The notes under the pieces were generated by a model, which saw nothing but the letters and a program-made list of their open reading frames with translations, made no database searches and was not told the DNA's origin. 64,000 nt of DNA from Arboricoccus pini (lineage in GTDB: Bacteria; Pseudomonadota; Alphaproteobacteria; Geminicoccales; Geminicoccaceae), in contig NZ_FYEH01000001.1 in the NCBI RefSeq assembly GCF_900187945.1, forward strand, positions 372,001 to 436,000, in the 5' to 3' direction. The translations under genes were made by a program, and so were the position numbers. This document shows, one piece after another, positions 55,526-64,000 of the stretch; the first letter of the stretch is position 1, and each line of letters starts with the position of its first letter.

Positions 55526-55837
55526 TCAGGGCTCGTCCTTCGTGTTCGCCGTCTGCTGCAGGTGCCGATAGGCGTTCAACAGCCCAGCCGCACCACCCAG
55601 CACGAACAACACGATCGACAGCCAAGGCCGCGTGCCGAACCATGAATCAAGGCCATAGCCGATGAGAGCGCCGACGCCTACGCCCGTCAGGATTTCGATG
55701 CCCGCCTGGAGCCCTTGGCCCCATCCGGAGTTCTTGGCCCCGCTGCCGGAGCCTTTTCTTGCGTCTGGCCCTTTGTTCATCTTGGCCAGCCGCGCATCAA
55801 AATCGTCGAACGAAGGCGGTTTATCGTTGCCCGTCAT
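55526..55837 (-). CDS. atpI: ATP synthase accessory subunit I
   Basis: A 103-residue protein with a disordered, charged N-terminus and two membrane helices (GIEILTGVGVGALIGYGLDSWF and LSIVLFVLGGAAGLLNAYRH), the AtpI/AtpR type that helps assemble the c ring and bind magnesium. It leads the operon. I chose the ATG at 55837 (MTGNDKPP); one at 55855 would add six residues. Confidence 0.9.
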   Translation of the reverse strand: MTGNDKPPSFDDFDARLAKMNKGPDARKGSGSGAKNSGWGQGLQAGIEILTGVGVGALIGYGLDSWFGTRPWLSIVLFVLGGAAGLLNAYRHLQQTANTKDEP

Positions 55838-55965
55838 CACCCTGACCTCGGTCATCCGTGTTCATGCTCGTCACCACGAAGCCCAAAGTCAAAGCGCGCG
55901 AAACCTATGTAGGGGGTGCTGCCCTGTCAAGCTAACGAACGCTTCATGAAGGCGGTGCGACAAGC

Positions 55966-55994
55966 TTGACATATCCTGCGCCCACCTGTCTTGA
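55966..55994 (+). promoter_or_regulatory. Possible promoter for the XGPRT gene
   Basis: TTGACA (55966-55971) is followed 17 bases later by TCTTGA, 28 bases before the ATG at 56022. The -35 box is perfect and the -10 box weak. It lies in the 184-base gap divergent with atpI. Confidence 0.3.
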
Positions 55995-56021
55995 ACCGCT
56001 AGGTGTGCGATCTGGCAGGTA

Positions 56022-56513
56022 ATGATGAGCGATCGGCCGCTGCGCTATTTTCCGGTCTCCTGGGACCAGCTTCACCGCGACGCCAAGGCTCTGGCTTGGC
56101 GCCTGGCGGAAAAGGGGCCGTTTACGGGCATCGTCGCCGTGACGCGAGGAGGGCTGGTCCCTGCCCATATCATCGCCCGCGAGCTAGATATCCGGCTGAT
56201 CGACACGATCGGCATCAGCTCCTACGACGACACCCAGCAGCGGGAAATGGTTGTCCTAAAGGACAAGGAGGGCGACGGTGCCGGCTGGCTCGTGATCGAC
56301 GACCTGGTCGATACCGGCAAGACCGGTCGTGTCATCCGCGAGAAACTGCCGCAGGCGCATTTCGCCACAGTCTATGCCAAGCCCTCCGGCCGGGCGGTCG
56401 TCGACACCTTCGTGACCGAGGTGAGCCAGGATACCTGGATCCTCTTCCCCTGGGACAGTGAGCCGCAATACGCTCAGCCGATCGCCGCCACCCGCGGCCG
56501 GGCCGCGGACTAG
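56022..56513 (+). CDS. gpt: Xanthine-guanine phosphoribosyltransferase
   Basis: A 163-residue purine-salvage enzyme that attaches guanine, xanthine or hypoxanthine to PRPP. The PRPP motif is [35 protein letters not shown] and ISSYDD match the bacterial Gpt type closely. It is usually membrane-associated in the cytosol. Two adjacent ATGs (56022, 56025) are equally usable. The 3' end overlaps the convergent VOC gene by four bases. Confidence 0.96.
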   Translation: MMSDRPLRYFPVSWDQLHRDAKALAWRLAEKGPFTGIVAVTRGGLVPAHIIARELDIRLIDTIGISSYDDTQQREMVVLKDKEGDGAGWLVIDDLVDTGKTGRVIREKLPQAHFATVYAKPSGRAVVDTFVTEVSQDTWILFPWDSEPQYAQPIAATRGRAAD

Positions 56514-57331
56514 AGCGCCTCGAGGCGGACCCTGACGCCCGAGGGATCGCAAAGCTCCGCGCCGTTAGCCGCCAGCAGGCCCGGGGCCAGGCGGATCGTG
56601 ACGAAATCCAAACCTTGCGTCATCGGCGCCACAGCGCGCGGTCGGCTGCGGCGGTTCCAGGCATTGCCGGCCAGATGATGATGATAGCCATCGCGCGCCA
56701 GGAAGACGGCATGCGGATAGCGCGCCATCAGGCTCATGCCCAGGCGATCACCATAGAAGTCGCGAATCGTCTCCGGATCGACGCTCTCCAGGTGGACATG
56801 ACCCATGTCGGTGCCGGCGGGCAGCGGTGCCGCTCCCGGGTGCCCGGTGGCGCTCATCAGCCCCTCCACATCGAGGCGCTTCGTCGTCATGCTGAAACGC
56901 CCTTGTTCGTCATGCCAATCGGCACGGGGGCGATCGGCATAGATCTCGATGCCGTTGCCCTCCGGATCCTGGAGATAGAGCGCTTCGCTGACATGATGAT
57001 CGCTCAGGCCGTCCAGGCCGATCTTTGTCTCGATGAGGTACCGCAGTACGGCCGCCAGCGTTCGTCGATCCGGCACGCGGAGCGCAAGGTGGAAGAGGCC
57101 GGCCTCCCGCTGGTCGCGGGTCGCACCCTTCACCTCGCGCAGTACGACGAGTGGTCGCCCGCCCGCGCCAAGGACGCGCGATCCGTCCTGGTCTGGCAGC
57201 CGGCGGAGCCCGAGCGTCTCGTAGAAGTCAGCCACGCGCGCTAGATCTGCCACAACGAGGCCGACTGGCCCCAGTGCCATGCTCTGTCCGGTCGACGAAT
57301 CAATGCCCGGGTGCCCATCCATCGTGTCCAT
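56510..57331 (-). CDS. Two-domain VOC protein, CatE/ring-cleavage dioxygenase-like
   Basis: A 273-residue protein with two vicinal-oxygen-chelate domains (about 20-135 and 165-273). The first contains [13 protein letters not shown] and [19 protein letters not shown], with metal-ligand histidine and glutamate; the second contains GHVHLESVD and HHHLAGNAW. It resembles catechol-2,3-dioxygenase-like CatE of Bacillus. The substrate is unknown. The ATG at 57331 follows AAGGAGG by ten bases; one at 57322 is also possible. It lies downstream of the COG0523 gene on the same strand, 115 bases away. Confidence 0.85.
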   Translation of the reverse strand: MDTMDGHPGIDSSTGQSMALGPVGLVVADLARVADFYETLGLRRLPDQDGSRVLGAGGRPLVVLREVKGATRDQREAGLFHLALRVPDRRTLAAVLRYLIETKIGLDGLSDHHVSEALYLQDPEGNGIEIYADRPRADWHDEQGRFSMTTKRLDVEGLMSATGHPGAAPLPAGTDMGHVHLESVDPETIRDFYGDRLGMSLMARYPHAVFLARDGYHHHLAGNAWNRRSRPRAVAPMTQGLDFVTIRLAPGLLAANGAELCDPSGVRVRLEAL

Positions 57332-57446
57332 GCGCCGCCGGCCTCCTTGCAGCAACTCGTGAGCCTCGAAAATTGGCGCCCTATCGGCTCGGGGCTAGAG
57401 CTTGTTCCGGCAACAAATTGGCGCTCTTCACGGACTGGGCCGCGCC

Positions 57447-58589
57447 TCAGGCGACCGGCTCGAACATGCCCGAGGCATCGACGGTCAAGAGGGCATCCAA
57501 CAGCTGCTCGATGACGGCGGGCTCGATGTCTCGCGTAATGAAGACGAGCCTCGTGTCGTGATCGTCGGAAGGCCAGGCATCCAGTTCGATCGGCGAATGG
57601 ACGACATGCTGGACCGCGTGCACCACGAGCGGCCGTTCTGGCGTTTCGGCGATGTGCAAAATGCCCTTCATCCTAAGGAGGTCCGGACCGCGCTGCGCCG
57701 TCAGGAGATCGAGGAACAGGCTGACTGCGCCGCCGGCAAGGGGCTTTTGCCGGCGGATGGTGAAGGCGCGGATGCGGGCATCGTGGCGGTTAGGGTCGTG
57801 CGCATGCTGATGCATCTCTTCATGATGGCCGTGATGGCCCTCATGGTCATCTTGGTGATGGTGCAAATGATTGCCATGATGATGCGGGTGGTGCGCATGT
57901 CCGGCCGCATCATCGTCATGCGCGACTTCGCCCAGCCAGCGTTCAACGTCGGGGCTCTTGGTCCGAGGATTCCAGGGACCGACATTAAAAAGGTTGTCGG
58001 GCTCGACCACGCCCTGGGCAACCATGGACAAGGGCGCGTTCGGATTAAGGGCCTTGAGCCTAGCCTTCAGGGCCTCGATCGTCGCGGCATCCGCCAAGTC
58101 CGCCTTGGTCACGAGCAGGCGATCGGCCACGGCGGCCTGTTTGACCGCTTCGATCTGCGCATCGAGGGTCGACATGCCATTCACGCCATCGACCAGGGTG
58201 ATCACGCCTTCAAGGCGGAAGTCATGCTCGACCACCGGGTCGTTCATCAGCGTATGCAAGATGGGAGCGGGATCGGCCAAGCCCGTCGTCTCGATCAGAA
58301 GACGGGTGAAATCCGGCACTTCGCCCTTGATGCGACGGATATTGAGCGCTCGCACCGCACGCGAGAGATCGCCGCGGATCGTGCAGCAGAGGCAGCCGCC
58401 CTGCATCTCAACGACGTCCTCCGACGATTTCTCGACCAGTTCATGATCGAGCCCGATCTCGCCGAACTCGTTGATGATCACGGCGGTGCGCTGCATGCCT
58501 GGATGGTGCAGGAGATGGTTGAGAAGCGTCGTCTTGCCCGCGCCCAAAAAACCCGTGATGACCGAGATGGGGATGCGGCTGTCGTTCAT
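57447..58589 (-). CDS. COG0523 GTPase, probable zinc chaperone (left copy)
   Basis: A 380-residue G3E GTPase. The P-loop is [17 protein letters not shown]; the metal motif is GGCLCCT (CxCC); switch II follows in [12 protein letters not shown], and the guanine block is VTKADLAD. Between the G domain and the C-terminal CobW-type domain is a loop of about 55 residues very rich in His and Asp (GHAHHPHHHGNHLHHHQDD). COG0523 proteins move zinc or another metal to target proteins, often under Zur. It is divergent from the second copy across the palindrome at 58647. The ATG at 58589 gives the family start. Confidence 0.93.
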   Translation of the reverse strand: MNDSRIPISVITGFLGAGKTTLLNHLLHHPGMQRTAVIINEFGEIGLDHELVEKSSEDVVEMQGGCLCCTIRGDLSRAVRALNIRRIKGEVPDFTRLLIETTGLADPAPILHTLMNDPVVEHDFRLEGVITLVDGVNGMSTLDAQIEAVKQAAVADRLLVTKADLADAATIEALKARLKALNPNAPLSMVAQGVVEPDNLFNVGPWNPRTKSPDVERWLGEVAHDDDAAGHAHHPHHHGNHLHHHQDDHEGHHGHHEEMHQHAHDPNRHDARIRAFTIRRQKPLAGGAVSLFLDLLTAQRGPDLLRMKGILHIAETPERPLVVHAVQHVVHSPIELDAWPSDDHDTRLVFITRDIEPAVIEQLLDALLTVDASGMFEPVA

Positions 58590-58646
58590 GGTACCTATCT
58601 CTTGAGCCAACGCTGTCGGCATCTTACCTGTAAGACCGACATTCAC

Positions 58647-58659
58647 GTTATAATGTAAC
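58647..58659. promoter_or_regulatory. Zur-box-like palindrome between divergent COG0523 genes
   Basis: GTTATAATGTAAC is a palindrome with arms GTTA/TAAC and a five-base centre. It is AT-rich, sits in the 119-base gap between two divergent COG0523 genes, and matches the general form of alphaproteobacterial Zur sites (GTTAtnnnnTAAC). A single site could control both transcripts. The link to Zur is by analogy with the regulon in which such genes usually occur. Confidence 0.65.
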
Positions 58660-58708
58660 ACTTTCCGGGCGGTCAGCAACCGGACCCCTGCGGAGACCTC
58701 GAGCACCC

Positions 58709-59803
<1,095 letters not shown>

Positions 59804-59806
59804 GCG

Positions 59807-60856
59807 ATGCGCCAGCTTGGCGAACGCCGCGCGCTTCTGGACGATCGCGGGGTAAGGTTCGCGCTGGGCGAATTCGTCGTCGCCAGCGCATTCACGCGTG
59901 ATGGCCGCAAGGGCGCATTTGCTTTGGCGGATGGGACCTTGCGACTGTTCGATTCGGAGCGGCCCGAGCAACTCCAGGTGTTCGAGGCGCACGCTGGCGA
60001 TAGCTGCCTTGCCCTGACGCCCGATCTCGTCCCAGCCGGACTGCTCTCGAGCGGCGACGACGGCAGGCTCCTGCGCATCCTGCCTGACGAGGGAGGCGCG
60101 CCGCGGGCGCAGGAACTGGGCGCCTGGTCTGGCAAGTGGATCGAGCATGTCGCGGTCGGCGAGAAGAACCGCCGGCTGGCCGTGGCCGTCGGCAAGTCGG
60201 TCGAACTGCTCCATCAAGACGGACAGCTCCTGCAGAGCCTGCCGCACAACTCGACGGTGACGGGCGTGGCCTTCGATCCTTCAGGCCAGCGCCTTGCCGT
60301 CTCTCATTATGGCGGCATCACGTTGTGGATTTCCTACAAGGATGGCTGGAAGCCGACGCCCCTTGCCTGGAAGGGCTCCCATATCGGCGTCACCTGGAGT
60401 CCCTCCGGCAAGTTCATCGTCACCTCGATGCAGGAAAACACGCTGCATGGCTGGCGGCTGGCCGACAAGAAGGACATGAACATGCGGGGTTATCCCGCCA
60501 AGGTCCGCTCGATGTCGTGGACGTTGAAGGGCCGCTTCCTCGCAACCTCAGGCGCTGATACGGCGGTCCTTTGGCCCTTCAAGGCCGAAGACGGCCCCAT
60601 GGGCAAGGAGCCGACGACGCTTGGCATGGGCGACGACCTGGTTTCGATCGTAGCTGCCCATCCCACCCAAAATCTGCTGGCGATGGGTTATCGCGACGGG
60701 TCCGTCCTCCTGGGTCGTATCGACGAGGGCGATTTCCTGCCCGTCCGCCAGCCGGGTGGCGCCGCCGTGAGCTGCCTTAGCTGGTCGCATGACGGCCGCG
60801 TTCTGGCGATCGGCGCCGAGGACGGCTTCGCGGCGCTGCTCGGCCTCGGCCGATAG
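59807..60856 (+). CDS. WD40-type beta-propeller protein
   Basis: A 349-residue protein made of about seven repeats of the WD40 kind, each ending near phrases such as GGITLW, NTLHGW, DTAVLW and DGSVLLGR, with GxxxAVS, GVTWSPSGKF and SMSWTLKGRF between them. There is no signal peptide, so it is cytosolic. WD40 propellers hold protein partners rather than catalyse. It lies three bases after the COG0523 gene and seven before the hydrolase-fold gene, which suggests it belongs to the same, probably zinc-controlled, unit. Its partner is unknown. Confidence 0.88.
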   Translation: MRQLGERRALLDDRGVRFALGEFVVASAFTRDGRKGAFALADGTLRLFDSERPEQLQVFEAHAGDSCLALTPDLVPAGLLSSGDDGRLLRILPDEGGAPRAQELGAWSGKWIEHVAVGEKNRRLAVAVGKSVELLHQDGQLLQSLPHNSTVTGVAFDPSGQRLAVSHYGGITLWISYKDGWKPTPLAWKGSHIGVTWSPSGKFIVTSMQENTLHGWRLADKKDMNMRGYPAKVRSMSWTLKGRFLATSGADTAVLWPFKAEDGPMGKEPTTLGMGDDLVSIVAAHPTQNLLAMGYRDGSVLLGRIDEGDFLPVRQPGGAAVSCLSWSHDGRVLAIGAEDGFAALLGLGR

Positions 60857-60863
60857 CGGGCGC

Positions 60864-61742
60864 ATGGCGCGCGGCACGTTTACGGCCGGCGCCCTGACGT
60901 TCACGCATGGGAAACATCGCTACGACGTCCGTCAGTTGAGCCGTGGCAGCGGCCCTGTCTGCCTGCTGCTGCCGGCGCTGAGCAGCATCTCGACCCTCGA
61001 TGAGATGCTGGGCCTGGCCGAACGATTGGGCTGGCGGGGACGGCTCCACCTTGCCGACTGGCCGGGCTTTGGCGTCACGCCCGCACCGGCAGCGCCCCTC
61101 AGCCCCGATCTTCTCCATCGCTACATGGCGGCGCTCCTGGAAAGCCTGGATGCGCCGCCGCTGGTCATCGCCGCTGGGCATGGCTCAGGCTATGCCTTAC
61201 ATGCCGCCCAGAAGGGACGCCTGAGGCGGCTGGCGATGCTGGCCCCTACTTGGCGCGGCCCACTGCCCACCATGATGGGCGGCCGGCATCCGTTGCAGTC
61301 GCGGATCCGGCGCGCGATCGAGCTGCCCGTCCTGGGCCAACTTGCCTACCGTCTCAACCTTTCACCTCCAATCGTGCGGCGTATGCTCCAGGCGCATGTG
61401 ATGGGCGATCCGGCGGCCGTCACACCCGCTTACCTGGCCGGCCGTCGTCCCGTCATCGTTCGCCGCAACGCCCGCTTCGCGACCGCGGCCTTCGTTACCG
61501 GCGCGCTCGATCCGTTTCGCACGCGGCGGGACTGGCTGAGGGCGGCAGCGGCGGTCAATATCCCGCTGCTTGCCATTGCCGGAGGGCATGGTCCACCGCG
61601 CTCGCAGGCCGAGATGGAGGCTCTGGCTGCGGCGGGCATCCCCACGCGGTGGCTGCGGTCGGGGAGGCTGGGGTTGCACGAAGAGCTCCCAGCCGAGGTG
61701 GCCGCTCTGCTGCGGCCTTTTCTTGCGGCGGATGAATCTTGA
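60864..61742 (+). CDS. Alpha/beta-hydrolase fold protein with altered nucleophile elbow
   Basis: A 292-residue protein with the alpha/beta-hydrolase plan: LLLPALSSISTLDEM in the oxyanion region, ADWPGFGVT, the nucleophile-elbow position AAGHGSGYALH (residues 103-113) and a late GLHEELPAEVA with a histidine. In typical GHSxG elbows the serine follows His106, but here that residue is Gly107, with Ser108 shifted by one. Activity is therefore doubtful. An in-frame start further upstream overlaps the propeller gene; the ATG at 60864 is seven bases after its stop. Confidence 0.85.
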   Translation: MARGTFTAGALTFTHGKHRYDVRQLSRGSGPVCLLLPALSSISTLDEMLGLAERLGWRGRLHLADWPGFGVTPAPAAPLSPDLLHRYMAALLESLDAPPLVIAAGHGSGYALHAAQKGRLRRLAMLAPTWRGPLPTMMGGRHPLQSRIRRAIELPVLGQLAYRLNLSPPIVRRMLQAHVMGDPAAVTPAYLAGRRPVIVRRNARFATAAFVTGALDPFRTRRDWLRAAAAVNIPLLAIAGGHGPPRSQAEMEALAAAGIPTRWLRSGRLGLHEELPAEVAALLRPFLAADES

Positions 61743-61766
61743 AGCTTAAGGATTAGGGCAGGCACC

Positions 61767-62537
61767 ATGATCGACTATGCCAAAGAGCGTCGTTTCGCCT
61801 CGACGGTGGATCTCTATCGCCGGTATCGCCCGCGCTATCCACAGGCTTTTATCGGCGGTCTCGTCGAGGAACTGGCACTCTCCGCCGCTGACACGGTCAT
61901 GGATCTGGGCTGTGGGCCGGGCTTTCTCGCTGTGGCGATCAAGCCGTTTGTCGGGCATGTCATCGCCGTCGACCCCGAGCCCATGATGATCGAGGCAGCG
62001 AGGTCCGAGGCTGAAGCCGCCGGCGTCACCCTCGAATTGGTCGAGGGCGGTTCGGCCACGCTCGAGCCCGGGCCGGTGCTGCTCTCGGCCGTCCTGATGG
62101 GACGCTCCTTCCACTGGATGGATCGCGAGGCGACGCTGGCCCGGCTGGAAACGATGGTCGCGCCGTCGGGTGCCGTTGTCCTTTGCCAGAGCACTGCCCG
62201 TGGCGGCGACTGGACAGAGGCCGTGGCAGCCGTGCGCGAGGCCTTCGCCAATGATCCGGATCATCCAAGAAAGCGAGGGCAGCATGATCATGAGGCGGTG
62301 CTGGCCCGCTCGCCATTCAGCGTGATCGCGAAATTCGCAATCGAAGATGCGGACCGGGTGGATGTCGAGGACATTGTCGGCCAGGCCCTGACGATGTCCT
62401 CGACCTCACCCGACAGGCTGGCGGAGCGGCGGCCCGCTTTTGAGGCGGCCATCCGGGCGGCCGTCGCCCCTTTTGTCCAAGATGGGTGCCTTGAGCGAGC
62501 CCATACGTTCGAGGCGATCATCGCGCGCCGCCCCTGA
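61767..62537 (+). CDS. Class I SAM-dependent methyltransferase
   Basis: A 256-residue cytosolic methyltransferase with motif I VMDLGCGPGFLAVAI, motif II-type IAVDPEPMMIEAARSEA and post-motif FHWMDREATLARLE. The first 25 residues (KERRFASTVDLYRRYRPRYP) match the UbiE/COQ5-like Methyltransf_11/25 group, in which small molecules are common substrates. The gene lies 24 bases after the hydrolase-fold gene and ends the run before sdhC. Substrate unknown. Confidence 0.86.
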   Translation: MIDYAKERRFASTVDLYRRYRPRYPQAFIGGLVEELALSAADTVMDLGCGPGFLAVAIKPFVGHVIAVDPEPMMIEAARSEAEAAGVTLELVEGGSATLEPGPVLLSAVLMGRSFHWMDREATLARLETMVAPSGAVVLCQSTARGGDWTEAVAAVREAFANDPDHPRKRGQHDHEAVLARSPFSVIAKFAIEDADRVDVEDIVGQALTMSSTSPDRLAERRPAFEAAIRAAVAPFVQDGCLERAHTFEAIIARRP

Positions 62538-62681
62538 CCCAGCCTGCCCGGCATGTGTCAGGTTGGGGACTGCGTTGCGCACAAGGGGGGTGCTACCCCT
62601 GGTCGCGGCTTTGGAATTGCTCTATCTCGCGGTGCAGCAGGCCAACGCAGGAGCGGCCATTAGTCGCGGGAGCTGAACCAG

Positions 62682-63071
62682 ATGGCAATATCCAAGAGCC
62701 GCCCGCTCTCACCGCATTTGTCGGTTTATCGGTGGTATCTGACGATGGCGCTCTCGATCGCCCATCGTGCGACCGGCGTGGCGCTCTCGGCCGGTCTCGT
62801 CATCATCGCCTGGTGGCTCCTGGCCCTGGCCGGTGGTGCCGGCAGCTACGATCTGGTTCAAACGGTCATGCACAGCATCCTGGGCCAGATCGTCCTCTTC
62901 CTCTGGACCTTTGTCTTGTTCTTCCATGCGGCGAATGGGCTGCGTCATCTCTTTTGGGATGTTGGCTACGGCTTCGACAAAACTGTGGCCCACAAGAGCG
63001 GCATTGCCGTCATTGCCGCCGCCACGGGCCTCACGATCCTCGTGTGGCTGATCTCGTTCATCGTCGCCTGA
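62682..63071 (+). CDS. sdhC: Succinate dehydrogenase cytochrome b556 subunit
   Basis: A 129-residue, three-helix membrane anchor of complex II. RPLSPHLSVYRWYLTMALSIAHRATGV is the SdhC signature with the conserved SxxHRxTG, and FHAANGLRHLFWDVG carries the heme-ligand histidine. With SdhD it binds heme b and ubiquinone. The sdhD start is 12 bases downstream. Confidence 0.96.
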   Translation: MAISKSRPLSPHLSVYRWYLTMALSIAHRATGVALSAGLVIIAWWLLALAGGAGSYDLVQTVMHSILGQIVLFLWTFVLFFHAANGLRHLFWDVGYGFDKTVAHKSGIAVIAAATGLTILVWLISFIVA

Positions 63072-63083
63072 AGGAACTGGCTC

Positions 63084-63467
63084 ATGGCAACAGGACGCAA
63101 CCCGCTGGCCATGCAAATGGCGCGTGGTTCCTCGCGCGAAGGCGTCGGTCACTGGAAGCTGCAACGCCTGACCTCGATTGCGAACCTTATCCTCATCGTC
63201 TGGTTCGTCATTTCGGTGCTGGCCCTCTCGAACGCCAATTATGCCGAGACGCGGGCTTGGCTCGCCGCACCTTCCAACACGATCCTTATGATCCTGCTGG
63301 TTATTTCGACCTATATCCATGCCCCCCTCGGGCTGCAGGTCGTCATCGAGGATTATGTCCATCACGAGGGGGCCAAGATGGCGGCCCTGGCCGCGATCAA
63401 GCTATTGGCCGTCGGTTTGGCCGTGGCGTCGCTGGTTGCCATCCTCAAGGTTTCGCTCGGGAGCTGA
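63084..63467 (+). CDS. sdhD: Succinate dehydrogenase membrane anchor subunit
   Basis: A 127-residue second anchor subunit with three helices. The N-terminal block ARGSSREGVGHWKLQRLTSIANLIL is typical of alphaproteobacterial SdhD, and STYIHAPLGLQVVIEDYVHHEG holds the conserved His and the Asp-Tyr pair near the quinone site. It is followed by sdhA after six bases. Confidence 0.95.
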   Translation: MATGRNPLAMQMARGSSREGVGHWKLQRLTSIANLILIVWFVISVLALSNANYAETRAWLAAPSNTILMILLVISTYIHAPLGLQVVIEDYVHHEGAKMAALAAIKLLAVGLAVASLVAILKVSLGS

Positions 63468-63473
63468 ACGTCC

Positions 63474-64000
63474 GTGACTAGCGCCACCTATCCGATCACT
63501 GATCATTTCTTCGACTGCATCGTCGTCGGTGCCGGCGGATCCGGCCTCAGGGCCGCCGTCGGCATGGTGGAGGCGGGTCTGAACGTCGCCTGCATCAGCA
63601 AGGTCTATCCCACCCGCTCGCATACTGTGGCGGCCCAGGGCGGCATCAATGCCGCGCTTGGCAACATGAACGAGGATAGCTGGCGCTTTCACATGTACGA
63701 CACCGTTAAGGGGTCGGACTGGCTAGGCGACCAGGATGCGATCGAGTACATGACGAAGGCCGCCCCGGCCGCCGTCTACGAGCTCGAGCATTATGGCGTG
63801 CCGTTCTCCCGGACCGAGGAAGGCAAGATCTACCAGCGCGCCTTCGGCGGTCAGTCGGTCAATTTCGGCAAGGGCCAGGCCTATCGCACCTGCGCTGCCG
63901 CCGATCGTACCGGCCATGTGATCCTGCACACGCTCTTCCAGCAGGCGCTTCACCACAAGGTGCAGTTCTTCAACGAGTATTTCGCGCTCGATCTCCTGAT
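63474..64000 (+). CDS. sdhA: Succinate dehydrogenase flavoprotein subunit, N-terminal part (partial)
   Basis: The first 175 codons of the flavoprotein that oxidises succinate to fumarate. The FAD fold is [20 protein letters not shown], and the covalent-FAD histidine lies in [17 protein letters not shown]. The start is GTG at 63474, six bases after sdhD, with a purine-rich GGGAGC before it. The gene runs past the end of the window; sdhB is expected next. Confidence 0.97.
   Translation, partial: MTSATYPITDHFFDCIVVGAGGSGLRAAVGMVEAGLNVACISKVYPTRSHTVAAQGGINAALGNMNEDSWRFHMYDTVKGSDWLGDQDAIEYMTKAAPAAVYELEHYGVPFSRTEEGKIYQRAFGGQSVNFGKGQAYRTCAAADRTGHVILHTLFQQALHHKVQFFNEYFALDLL

Overview
The window looks like chromosomal core sequence of a high-GC alphaproteobacterium, probably close to Rhodospirillales/Geminicoccales-type lineages. 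The basis is gene content and order: thrB-rnhA-peroxiredoxin, rplU-rpmA-obgE-proB-(ubiH-like)-proA-nadD-rsfS-rlmH, a separate F0 ATP synthase operon atpI-atpB-atpE-atpF'-atpF carrying the b' subunit, ileS-lspA-DUF3035 lipoprotein-M16-M16-mutL, and carD next to fdxA. Lineage is inferred from synteny and protein features only.

Layout. 1-7561: housekeeping genes (homoserine kinase end, RNase HI, peroxiredoxin, lytic transglycosylase, YqgE, CoA-binding protein, O-acetylhomoserine sulfhydrylase, adenosine-kinase-like PfkB, bactofilin, a lipoprotein, a methyltransferase). 7562-8641: a gene-poor, partly very AT-rich stretch with a weak small ORF, repeats and a possible IS66-like remnant; this is the clearest sign of foreign or decayed DNA. 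8642-17825: molybdopterin oxidoreductase, then ribosome, GTPase, proline and NAD genes. 18038-28340: gamma-glutamyltransferase, a six-gene Mrp (Mnh/Pha) Na+/H+ antiporter operon, bestrophin-like channel, a short YdcZ-type transporter and a LysE exporter. 28466-33417: polA and the Calvin-cycle pair fbp-prk, with no RuBisCO gene in the window. 33418-37550: decayed sequence, an unknown gene behind an operator-like palindrome, two ABC permeases without binding protein or ATPase, and a VanZ-like protein. 37547-53149: HIT, gshB, carD, fdxA, mutL, M16 peptidase pair, lspA, ileS, ribF, nitroreductase, MTA/SAH nucleosidase, a sensor protein lacking an output domain, and a small metallopeptidase. 53255-55837: F0 ATP synthase with an intrinsic terminator. 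56022-62537: XGPRT, VOC protein and a probable zinc module. 62682-64000: sdhC-sdhD-sdhA (sdhA runs off the end).

The most interesting unit is 57447-62537. Two divergent COG0523 GTPases with long His-rich, metal-binding loops flank a 13-bp palindrome resembling a Zur box. The right-hand arm continues into a tight four-gene run: GTPase, WD40-type beta-propeller, alpha/beta-hydrolase fold protein with a changed nucleophile elbow, and a methyltransferase. I infer a zinc-starvation response in which the last three genes have no established zinc role.
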